From Girardinichthys multiradiatus (lineage: Eukaryota > Chordata > Actinopteri > Cyprinodontiformes > Goodeidae): 64,000 nt of DNA. Position numbers and translations under genes: made by a program. Location: positions 51,536,854 to 51,600,853 of the forward strand of contig NC_061805.1 of assembly GCF_021462225.1 (NCBI RefSeq), in the 5' to 3' direction. The notes beneath the pieces were generated by a model. The model ran no database searches, was not told the DNA's origin, and saw only the letters and a list, made by a program, of their open reading frames with translations. Below are positions 54,594-64,000 of the stretch, one piece after another. The stretch's first letter is position 1; every line of letters begins with the position of its first letter.

Positions 54594-55000
54594 TTCCCCT
54601 CTTACTTCTGTTTGGTGTAAAACAAGGCCTGCTTCAGCACAATCTTCACAAATCCACACATAAGCACCATCATAGTGAAGTACTGATCACCACACCTCAT
54701 GTGTCCTCATTAGTTATTTGAATTTACTAAGACAGACCTGTGTCTTCCCCTTCAGCCTTCCGTCTCTTCTGTTTCTGACATGGCTTTTGGGCCGGGTCGA
54801 GATGGACTCTTTCTGTGTGGAGATTGCATGTTCTCCCAGAGCATGTCTGGGTTTTTACCTGGAAGCTCTGGTTTCTGACCAGTCTAAAACATGCATGTTA
54901 ACTAGTAAATTACTCTTAACTGTGAGTGTATAGAATAGAGAAGTGACCTCTATAGGCTGTCTGCAATTTGCATTAATAACTCTTTAATTAATTCACTCAC
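54594..55000. other. Intron sequence, no feature recognised
   Basis: Frame 54718-54933 contains a short stretch (MDSFCVEIACSPRACLGFYL) of a common dispersed text but has no exon signals. Confidence 0.35.
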
Positions 55001-55765
55001 CTTCATATGAGAGATGTTTCCCGACTATTTTTCCACTGAGACCTTTAAAAGCAGGACATGAATGTTTATCATAATTGATCAAATCAATAATTATTTGTCT
55101 CAAAGTTTTATTAAAATTGTTTCTGCACTTACCAGCAGCTGTAACAGCAGCTACAATATAACCTGCTGTCTTTTCTTTCCGGCTCTGATTCCAATCTTCT
55201 AAGCCGGTTGATGCTTCCTTAAACTCTTCATAACTCACATGTTCTCCATTGTTCTCCTTTACAATTTGACCAAAACGAGTCAGCAGCTCTGAAAGTTCAG
55301 TTTCTTCCATCTTTAAATATCTGTATCTAAATTTTCTGATCAGTTCCTTTATAAGAGGCTTTTTCATTTGATCTTGAAAATTGATGATGCGATGTTTGTA
55401 TCTAGACTGTAAAATGAGTAGAAATGAATGATCAAATGACTGATCACTGAAAGTGTCAAGGACTCTGTAGATCCTGTTTTTCTCTTCTTCGGTGAAATTT
55501 TCAGGCTGCAGAACCAACAGGAACACATGAGGTCCAGGAGAAGAGATCCTTGCACAGTCTTTAATAAACTCTGTCAGTTTGTCTGCTGTGAGAAACTGAA
55601 GATCTGGAGTGTTGATGACAGATATTTTCATGTTTTCCTTTTCTCCACTCATTCTCATAAATGACTGAGCTTCATTTTCAAAAACATCCACTCCCAGTAT
55701 GAAGTTTCCCACTGAACTCCTCTGGGACCAGCTGCTTCCCAGCAGAACCACCCGGAGCTCGGACA
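55001..55765 (-). CDS. GIMAP8-like gene, upstream exon: AIG1 domain 1
   Basis: 255 codons from a TGTAATTTCAG acceptor (phase 1) to a GAAG|GTGAGT donor (phase 1). The domain begins LRVVLLGSSWSQRSSVGNFI: the phosphate-binding loop keeps the spacing but has Gln-Arg where Gly-Lys is needed, so nucleotide binding is doubtful. INTPDL replaces DTPGL, while the GIMAP box is well kept ([21 protein letters not shown]). A helical C-terminal extension of about 90 residues follows, including a small-residue run (TAGYIVAAVTAAGK). The exon has no ATG of its own in a start context, so an upstream start exon is needed and was not found before 64000. Confidence 0.9.
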
Positions 55766-56442
55766 CTGAAATTACAGAAATAGAAAGTTAACTGACAGCT
55801 TACTCAATTGGAAAGATTTCAAAGTGAATGTTTTTAAAACCATAAATCAGTATTGTGGCAAAATGTTTGTGTTGAGATATCTCAGTTACCCAAGTGCTAG
55901 CAAGCTATCTGTTCAGCTAATATGAACAGACATCTCAGCCAGGAGCTAATTATTTGTTCTGTTGTGTTTTAAAGATGTCAGGATCTGCCATTTTGGACTT
56001 TGTGGTTTTGTGGTTTGTTTACGTTTCAGCTAGATGTTTCTATTCCTTTGGGTTTAGTAGTTATGTTTGTTTATTTCCTTCTGCTTCCTGATAGTTTTGT
56101 TCTCTCTCCTGCCTCCTAGTTTTTAGTCGGTATTTCTCCCCTCGCCCATAGTTCCCTTGGTGGTTGCGTTCTCATTTGTTTATTACTTAGTATGGTTTTC
56201 TCCTCTGATTATTATTATTATTACAGTTCTCTTTGCTTCTTTGGGTTTTCTAGTTTACTCTCTCGCTTAGTGTTTCTATGCTTGTTTATTGTTAGGTTAT
56301 TTGTTCTTGCTGCACTCTTCTAGTTTATTAGCTTCTTTTCCCTGTTCCTCGTCTTGTCATTAGTTCCCCTTCAGTTATTATTTACTCAGTGTTCATTTCC
56401 CTTTATATTTGTAGTTATTCCCAACCTTATCCCTAACACAAG
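55766..56442. repeat. Pyrimidine-rich dispersed repeat
   Basis: Starting about 55980 the plus strand is T/C-rich with a short (ATT)n at 56210-56223 and words such as 'TTTTGGACTTTGTGGTTTTG', similar in style to the element at 2395. No gene seen; it should contain intron or promoter of the GIMAP8-like gene. Confidence 0.35.
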
Positions 56443-56620
56443 ATGTTGGTTCATATCTTTGGAGCTACTTCATCACCAAGCATTGCAACATTTGCGCTTC
56501 AAAAATGTGCAACAGATTTTGAGGAAGAGTTTGGTCATGAAGCTCCTAACACAGTTAGGAAGATCTTTTATGTGGACGACTGTCTTAAATCCACTGTTGA
56601 TGAAGACACTGCAATCTCTC
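56443..56620 (+). pseudogene. Pao/BEL retrotransposon pol, reverse-transcriptase piece
   Basis: Reads VHIFGATSSPSIATFAL and RKIFYVDDCLKS, the Pao/BEL reverse-transcriptase block with the YVDD catalytic pair. The reading frame is cut at GCAATCTCTC by the solo LTR and resumes at 58073. The 5' part of the element (gag, protease, first RT motifs) is missing. Confidence 0.85.
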
Positions 56621-58072
56621 TGTTCGGGGTTATGATTTTGAGTGATTAATCTTGATCAATAATTATAAGTAAAAATCATAATTTGACAAAATCAATTTCT
56701 TAACCAAAATCCTCATTTATGAATCGAGACCAGAGATGTTTCTGGTGTTGTAATTGCGGCTGATCGCCTTTGACAATTACAACCGTTAAATACTCCGTAA
56801 TAATTAATAACTATTGCCGGAGATGTCACTGTTTAATCGACCGTTTCTGCCGAAACGTGTGGAACTTTGAACCTTATCTTGACTGACGAATCACTTTCGC
56901 ACACAATGAACACAAAACGCTCTCTTTTTATCTATGTGAATATTAATCTTCACCTACTCAACATGCAAAATTCTACATAACAAGGGTAACACATTTAACT
57001 AAGCAAAAATAAAGAAAACAGCAGTGGGTGTGTATTGAATCAACCAGCGGTTATGGCAAAATTGAGAATATGACGAAGAGGTGTGGTGGTGAGTGGCGAG
57101 TGGGGGGGCGCAACTCCAACTGTAACTCAGTTATTCTGACCATAAAACTTCCCCCAACTCCTGAGCAGACAAAGGGTTATAAAGCTTTTGGCGGCAAGCT
57201 AGCGAGCAGTGATATTGGAGACAAAGGAAAATGGAGAATTTTACCATGAGGTTATTTTAACAGTCCAGTCTTACCTGCGTTGACTCTCAGGTGGTAAAAC
57301 ACGCACAGAGCTAGGAACGCAGCGGCTCCAGATATCAAAATAACACATCAAAGTTTCAATAACAAAGTTACATGCACATATCATTCAGAACACATGAGAT
57401 TCTAACTAGCGATTATCATCGCACTACAACCTCTGACCCTGCCCAGGCCTTCTAATAAAGAAATAAAAATAAAGGATGGGTTTTACTTGGTGAAGTTTCC
57501 TTCTGGGGCAGCGAGTGAGAGGAAAAGGGGGGGTTTGAAGCGTTGCTGCGTGTCCACAGTTAAACCCCAAGAAAGCGGTCAGTCCCCGGCCTTTGGCTTT
57601 CTTGACGAAAAGAAAAAATAGGATCTGACCATCAGCAGTCGACTAGGGATGAAACACAGTGGCGATTCGTTTCCTCGAACTCCGTGTTTTTAGTTACGTG
57701 TTAAACTCATGTCTTCGATCGGCAAAGTGAAATTTCTGGCCTTCCTAGTCCAGAAACCTCAGTTATGAATTGTTTGTTGGCCAACGAGAGAGAATAAATG
57801 AAATCCACTCAGGACTCTTCTCCAGGTGATGCTTCAGATGTTGGTGATCGGGTCACGATCTCCAGCTGAAGGCGTGTTTTCAAAATGGGCGCCTTCCTAT
57901 ATAGCGTCCTGTGACATCAGACTTGGGACGCCCAGTCATATCAGTCGCAATGCTCGATGGGATATGCAGGAGCGGGCTGTCCTGGATACAAAATGGCCGA
58001 TGCCATTGGAGAGGCACAGTGACGTCCAACAACGTGCAGATAGTCCAATACTCAGCAACAAGTGGTCCAACA
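56621..58072. mobile_element. Solo LTR, 1452 bp, inserted in Pao/BEL pol
   Basis: Runs TGTTCGGGG ... GTCCAACA with TCTC duplicated on both sides (56617-56620 and 58073-58076). Removing it with one TCTC restores the Pao reading frame (Ala-Ile-Ser-Leu-Cys-Asn). An AATAAA is at 57793-57798. No internal coding region is present, so it is best read as a solo LTR left by recombination. The open frame 57028-57249 and the first part of the frame from 57911 lie inside it and are not genes. The LTR family is unidentified, and orientation is inferred only from the AATAAA. Confidence 0.75.
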
Positions 58073-60540
58073 TCTCTTTGCAATGATTTAAGATGCATGC
58101 TTGCAAAGGATGGATTTCAACTAACAAAATGGTCTAGCAACAGCAAGAAGTTGCTGAGTTCTATTCCTGAAGAGGAAAAGGCCCCAGGGTTTCAAGATTT
58201 GGACCTAAATAAGGACAATTTGCCAGTGGAGAGGGCATTAGGAACCCAGTGGTGTGCTGAAACGGATCAGTTTAAATTCAAAATCAACATCAAAAATAAG
58301 CCACAAACAAGAAGAGGTCTGCTGTCCCAGGTTAGTTCAGTCTTTGATCCTTTGGGATTCATTGCTCCTGTGGTACTGCCTGCCAAAAGGATCCTGCAGA
58401 ATCTGTGCCGAGAAAAATGTGGATGGGATCAAAATCTCCCAGAAAACATTGTAAGGAACTTTAAACAATGGGCTGAAAGTTTGCAACTTCTAAAAGGCTT
58501 TGGAGTTTCCAGATGTGTTAAGGAAAAACAGTTTGGTGCTTCAGTCTTTGCACAGCTACATCACTTTGCTGATGCTAGTGAGGATGTTTACGGAACAGCA
58601 AGTTATCTGCTCATGCGCAATGATAAAGGAGATGCTCAATGCACTCTTATGATGGCAAAGGCAAGGATTGCACCAGTTAAGGCTCCAACTATTCCAAGGA
58701 TGGAACTGACTGCAGCCACAGTAGCAGTTAAAGTGGACCAGATTCTCAGGAAAGAAATGGAGTTAGAGCTTAGTGACTCCGTGTTTTGGACTGATAGCAC
58801 TGCAGTGCTAAAATACTTAAATAGTGAAAATACAAGGTTCAAGACGTTCGTCGCTAACAGAATTTAAAAAATTTTAGAAAGCACTAAAACATCACAATGG
58901 AGGTATGTCAATACCGCTCTTAATCCAGCCAATCGCGTCTCTAGAGGACAGAGTGTTGAAGTGTTTTTGGATTGTAAAAACTGGCTAACAGGACCAGTAT
59001 TCTTACTCAGTCCTCAAGATCAGTGGCCCAGAAACCCAGATCCTAAGATGGTTGACTTTGATAACCCAGAGGTTAAAAGAATCACTTTCGGACAAGTGAC
59101 TGTTGTTCAAGTACAACAGGATGTAACAGATCAGCTGATGAAACACTTTTCTTCTTGGATAAAGTTACAGCGTGCTGTAGCATGGTTTCTGAAATTGAAA
59201 GACCTTCTGAGAGAGCTGACAGCTAGCCATAAACAGCTAAACAGCTCTAATAAGAAAGAGAGGAAAGTTCAAACTCTCAACAGAACTGGCAAAGAAAGGC
59301 AGCTAACCTGTGAAGATTTAAAGAAAGCAGAAGCAGAAATTGTGAAACACTGTCAAAGAAAGGAATTTAATGAAGACTTAGCAATGCTGAAGGAACATCA
59401 TAAGGTAAAAAAGTGCAGCTCACTATACAAGCTTAATCCAGTTTTGCAGGATGGGGTCATTCGTGTAGGAGGAAGGCTGAGTCAGGCAGCTTTGCCACAT
59501 GATTGTAAGCAGCAAGCCATTCTGCCAAAGGATTCCCACATTACCAGGCTTGTCCTAGGACACATTCATAACATGACAGGTCACGCAGGAAGGAATCATA
59601 TGTTGGCTGAATTACGTCAGAGATACTGGATACCTGGAGCAAACGGAACCATTAGAAAGTTTTTGTCCAAGTGCATCACATGCAGAAGATTGCATAGCAA
59701 ACCTGGCAACCAACTTATGGCTGACTTGCCAAAATGTTGGGTCCAACCCAATGATCCACCATTCACAAGAGTTGGAGTTGATTATTTTGGGCCGTTCATG
59801 GTGAAAAGGGGAAGAGGACAGGTAAAAAGATATGGTGTTATTTGTACATGTCTCACCATACGTACATTTAGAAGTTGCATCATCACTCGACACAGATACA
59901 TGCCTCAATGCTATAAGAAGATTTATAGCCAGAAGAGGACAGGTTAAAGAGATGTATTCCGACAATGGAACAAACTTTGAGCCGCTGATTTGGAATTGAA
60001 GAGATCTATTAGTGAATGGAACGAAACAAGATTTCGAAGACGCTGCAGCAAAAAGGTGTTCAGTGGTACTTTAATCCTCCAGCCGGTTCCCACTTTGGAG
60101 GAAGCTGGGAGCATTTGATTTTCTCTCGGTGAGAAAGATTCTGAACACCACTGTTAAGGAGCAGATGTTGGATGAAGATGGGATCCATACCTTGCTGTGT
60201 GAGGCTGAAAGCAATCTTGAACAGCAGGCCCATAACAACAGCATCTTCAGATCTGAATGATTTAGAAGCGTTAACACCTAATCATCTGCTTTTACTCAAA
60301 GTCAAACCTGATTTACCACCTGGTGTTCAACAAAGATGATCAGTACGTTAGATGCAGATGGAGACAGGTCCAGTATCTTTCGGATGTCTTCTGGAAACGA
60401 TGGTGTAAGGAATATCTTACCCAACTTCAAGAACGACAGCGATGGTCCACATCAGGAAGAAACTTGTGTGTTGGTGATGTGGTGCTTATTGTTGATGACA
60501 GCAAACACACTAAATGGATTTTGCCTGCTATTCTGCTTAT
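58073..60540 (+). pseudogene. Pao/BEL retrotransposon pol: RT end, RNase H, integrase
   Basis: Continues the piece at 56443. Shows FQLTKWSSNSKKLL, GLLSQVSSVFDPLGFIAP (Pao-specific block), an RNase H-like part (HHFADASEDVYGTASYL, PRMELTAATVAVKV, FWTDSTAVLKYL), a TAA at 58865-58867, then in the same frame an integrase zinc finger (HNMTGHAGRNHML ... CITCRRLH) and the first catalytic Asp (VGVDYFGPF). A small deletion near 59866 shifts the frame; YSDNGTNF (second Asp) and GGSWE (Glu) follow in other frames, then the C-terminal [15 protein letters not shown]. No LTR of its own was recognised. Dead copy. Confidence 0.9.
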
Positions 60541-61092
60541 TTGACAGATGCAATCCTCGATGCACCTGGTTAGTAGATAAGCTTTGCACCCACACTATCA
60601 AGTTTTCACGTTTTTATACACACAAACCTTTTGTCATGTCCTTTATGTGATTCAGCTTTAGTGACTCAACCTTTCAGCAAACAAAGGGCTCTACATAATA
60701 TGAATGGCAGCTTCAAAACTGATCAGGGAAAACACAAAAACATTTTTACAGTTCAGAATAAGTTGACAGCACTTCGGGTGATCTTTCGATGTAAGTTTGA
60801 AATTATAAACTTAAGTTAAACTCACTGTTAGGTGGTAAAAATTCATAGCTTCTGCTTCGTTTCAATGGCTGCCCATCTGTCAAGACAAAAAGAGACAAAC
60901 TCATTAATGAGATCAATATGTTGTTTCTGCAAAGCATTTCCAGTTTGAAACTAACCAAAAATATGTCTTTATTAGGAACTTATTTTTGAAAGTACAAATT
61001 CTTGTTTGAGAGAATCCTTTTAGGGTTCGACACAGATGATCATCTCCCTCCATCTCTGACATCCTCTTTTGTCATACAAACCTTCTGCATAT
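60541..61092. other. No gene seen
   Basis: Flank between the Pao remnant and the LTR fragment; may include the 3' end of the Pao element. Confidence 0.35.
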
Positions 61093-61367
61093 TGTTAGGA
61101 TTATGATTATTGATTAATTAATATATATCAAAAATTAGAATTAAAAATCATAATTCAGAAAAAACTTACTTGCTTACGAATAGAAATCAGAGATGTACTC
61201 TGCTGTTGTGATTATGGGCTCAAAGCACTTAATAATTACAATTAGTAAATTATCATTAATAATTGAAAATCATTGACCAAAACCGCGCTAATGTCACTGT
61301 TTAATCAGCTGCTCCACCGAATGGTGGAGGATCTTCGACTTTATTTTGACAAATGAATCACTCTAGC
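61093..61367. repeat. Fragment of a second, diverged copy of the same LTR family
   Basis: TGTTAGGATTATGATT... aligns with the start of the LTR at 56621 (shared blocks: AAAAATCATAATT, AATTACAA, ATGTCACTGTTTAATC, GAATCACT). It is roughly 60-65% identical by eye and is cut at 61367 by the next element. Confidence 0.7.
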
Positions 61368-64000
61368 CAAGGACCGCGGAACCGGTAGGGCCGGTAGGGC
61401 CAGGGCCCTACCTACTTTTGGTCATCAAAGATGTAAAATAATTAGAAAAAGTTACACAAATAAAATGGAACTCTTTAATAGATAGGCTTTTTAAAATACA
61501 GATCAGACAGCAGCATCATTCTCCAATGAGAGCGATAAATGATTCTATCTAAACATTTATTGGCTCTTTGTGTCATGTGATGTGAACAAAACTTTTCCCA
61601 CACAAACGTTAGCCACCTAGCATTGCTTCTGATCGGTATCAGTTTGATATCCTCGTTAGGGTCCATTTTTATTGTTTACGATGAAACGTAAAATAACAGA
61701 TGTTTTTGGCACAATGCCACCAAAAGTGAAGGGAATTTCGGCTGCAGATATTCCACCTGTGGTTTAATGTTATTTAACCCATGGGGATGCTTCAGCAGAT
61801 GGGTCTGCTGCTTCCCCTGGCTTGTTTGTCGCTACAGCAGACATGGAGGATAACCCTGGGTGTGCCGCTGCTGCCTCGGCTGTCCATACTATATCTGGTG
61901 GTTGTCATCCAGTGAGCAATTTAATCTACAGCACATGTTCATCTGTCTGCCTTTGTTAATTTGGTCACTCTGTTCTTTCACCGTGATAGCCGCTCCTCCA
62001 GAAAAATGTTTACCGCCTTCTGGCCCGACTGTATAATCCTCCATTGCTCCAGAGCTCCCAGCTTCCACATCTTCTTCTTCTACAAGCCAGGCAGAGGTTC
62101 ACTGCTCCAGCGACTGTTGCAGGGATCTGACAAAGTCTCACCAACCAGACGACCCAGCAATTCTCTCTGGGACAAGACGGGTACAAGGTGTAACACAGAA
62201 CAGCCGGTTTGTTCAACCACAGTGGTTTAAAGATTTCAAGTGGCTAACGCTGGTCCAACGCGGGCAAAAATATTCTGCACTCAGTGTCGCCTTTAGTCCA
62301 TTAAAGGACTGGGTTTGGGATGAAGCAAAACTAATGAAAACGCTTTCTCTGTGCTTGGATTCCAAAACTGGAAAAATGCTGTGTGCTCTTTTCGAAAACA
62401 TGAAAGCAGCAAATATCATAGAGAGGTTGTAGTTTATTACAACATGTATTCATCCCAAGAGCAGACTATTTGGTCCCAGCTTGACGCCCAGCTCAAAGTT
62501 AAACAACAGCACAGACGCAACATGCTGGTTAAGGAGATAACTTCCATCATGTATCTCATGGGTCAGGACATGGTACTAGATAGTAATAATCCAACAAACA
62601 GCAACCTTTACAAGCTGTTGGAATTACGCACACAGGGTTGTCCTGAAATGTACCAGTGGTTGGCAGACAGAAACTATATGAGCCATGACATAATAAATGA
62701 ACTGATTAATTCAGTTTCTCATTCAGTATTGTCACAGATTATTTCACCTATTCGTGGGGAGTTTTATGCAATATTAGCAGATGAAACGAGAGACATTTCA
62801 AACAAAGAGCAGTTAGTGGTTCTTTTCCTCTGGGTTGACGACAGTTTTGTCCCTCACCAGGACTTTGTTGGCCTATTCGACTTGCCGCAGGCTGACGCCT
62901 CCACCATCCTCACTGCACTAAACGATGTTCTTGTCCGCTGCAACATTTTGCCCAGTATGTGCCGTGGACCGGCATATGATGGGGCAGCAAGTATATCTGG
63001 ACATTTGAATGGAGTTGCAGCAAGCTTCAAACGGGACAATCCGGCAGCTGTTTATGTGCATTGTCTTAATTTATGTTTGCAAGAAACAGGAAAAAAATTT
63101 AAAGTCATGAGAGATGCGCTGGATTTTGTGCTAGAAGTTGCACATATTGTGAAACAATCTCCCAAACAGAGCCACAAGTTTCAAGTCTTAAAACATGAAA
63201 TGGCCCCCGGTAATAGTAACCTGCGCACTCTTTGCCCAACGAGATGGACAGTGCGCACAGGTGCAGTGAAATCTGGCCTTGATAACTACGCTTTACTTTC
63301 CACATTGATGACTGAAATAAATGAAGAATCATACAGCGATGAAGCTGGGGGAATTTTGGCTGCGCTGGACAAATTTAGCACATTTTATGGTTTGCATCTG
63401 GTGCTCATGTGTTTTTCTCCAACTGAGCAGCTGTCTAGAACCTTACAGACTGTAAACATATCATTACAGGATGCACAAAAGGCTGTAGCTTTGACGAGGA
63501 ACTTAATTCAGGGAAAGAGGTCAGATCACGTTTTTGAGGAGTTTTACCAAAACGTTTTGAAACACTCGCAAGGTCTCACAGACGCCCCAGTGTTGCCCCG
63601 GTAACAGAAACGCCATACTAGACTAGATTCAGGAAGAGAGTCTGCACACACATTCCAGAACCCAGTGGATTATTATAGAAAAATATACTTTGAGCTCCTG
63701 GATCTACTTGATGGTGAATTGGAGCGGCGTTTTGAACAGAGAGACTTGCATGTCCCAGCTGCTCTGGAGCACATGATTATTTCTGCCACTAAAAAAGAGA
63801 CTCCATCTTTCCCTTCTCTAATAATGGATCTCTACAACAGTGATTTTGACAGTGACACTCTCCGTGCGCAGCTGGGAATGTTGCCGGGCGTGATTCAGAC
63901 TTCTGGGATTGAGCGAGGCCCAACAATAGCCTCAGTAGCGTCGGCAATGAATGCCACTCCTGTGGCAAAAAATCTACTCCCAGAGGTGCACAAACTGTTG
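61368..64000 (+). mobile_element. hAT-type transposon (TTF/ZMYM1-like), runs off the window
   Basis: Starts CAAGGACCGCGGAACCGGTA, a hAT-like terminus, immediately after the LTR fragment. The transposase occupies the right part. The right end and target duplication lie outside the window. Confidence 0.6.
61681..64000 (+). pseudogene. TTF-finger hAT transposase (ZMYM1-like), broken and incomplete
   Basis: An ATG at 61681 starts a short frame that stops after 28 codons. Pieces of a TTF-type zinc finger (FCTQCRL) appear in another frame near 62275. The main frame from 62351 has LGFQNWKNAVCSFRKHESSKYH (end of the TTF finger), YAILADETRDISNKEQL (first catalytic Asp block), YDGAASISG, HCLNLCLQ and LCPTRWTVR (hAT C-H and TRW landmarks). 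A TAA at 63602-63604 interrupts it, after which the same frame stays open (YYRKIYFELLDLLDGEL and beyond) to the window edge without reaching the dimerisation block. This is a decayed copy; its relative ZMYM1 in vertebrates is a domesticated form of the family. Confidence 0.8.

Noticed and set aside
57911..58086. N-terminal 55 residues of the Pao frame as a novel fusion
   Set aside because: These bases are the end of the solo LTR; the join to Pao pol is accidental readthrough.
61840..61870. 2A-like peptide motif (DMEDNPG) in the hAT element
   Set aside because: The essential Pro after the Gly is Cys, the surrounding frame is broken, and it is short enough to be chance.

Overview
The window looks like nuclear DNA of a bony fish, probably a spiny-rayed teleost. 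The evidence is the mix of repeats (L2-type and L1/Tx1-type LINEs, many Tc1-like relics, Pao/BEL, hAT, a class-I endogenous retrovirus, a tRNA-derived SINE) together with GIMAP-family GTPase exons and a Ly6/uPAR-domain gene, all split by short GT-AG introns. It is gene-poor and dominated by transposable elements. There are no operons, CRISPR arrays or prokaryotic signals.

Layout. 0.6-1.8 kb: two relic hexokinase exons separated by an inserted L2 3' end. 5.2-7.0 kb: an L2 reverse-transcriptase copy. 7.9-8.6 kb: a 33-bp minisatellite. 9.8-12.5 kb: a host gene with a signal peptide, two LU (Ly6/uPAR) domains, a long Thr-rich heptad repeat and a GPI-like tail, broken by one missing base in the repeat. 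14.9-20.3 kb: several decayed Tc1-like elements and one nearly intact DD36E Tc1-like transposon. 21.6-26.4 kb: an L1-type LINE carrying an eight-exon hAT transposon whose coding sequence is still open through all its splice sites. 26.7-28.4 kb: relics of a C2H2 zinc-finger gene and of the last actin exon.

29.3-42.05 kb is a nested insertion. An L2 copy is split by a 10.3-kb endogenous retrovirus on the minus strand, with 564-bp LTRs, a CTTC target duplication and a tRNA-Trp primer-binding site. The LTRs are about 99% identical by eye, but gag, pol and env are all broken.

43.9-55.8 kb holds three large minus-strand exons of a GIMAP8-like gene. All junctions are phase 1 and mutually compatible. 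Together they encode four AIG1 GTPase-type domains whose nucleotide-binding loops are poor in the first two and canonical in the last, then a charged coiled coil ending in a CaaX-like CTLL. The introns hold a Tc1 relic, a ~780-bp tandem dimer, an L2 tail, a TA microsatellite, a SINE and other relics. The 5' start exon was not found.

56.4-60.5 kb is a decayed Pao/BEL pol interrupted by a 1.45-kb solo LTR (TCTC target duplication). 61.1-64.0 kb is a diverged fragment of the same LTR family, cut by a second hAT (ZMYM1/TTF-type) element that runs off the window. The likely functional host genes are the GIMAP8-like gene and possibly the LU-mucin gene; the rest records successive transposon insertions.
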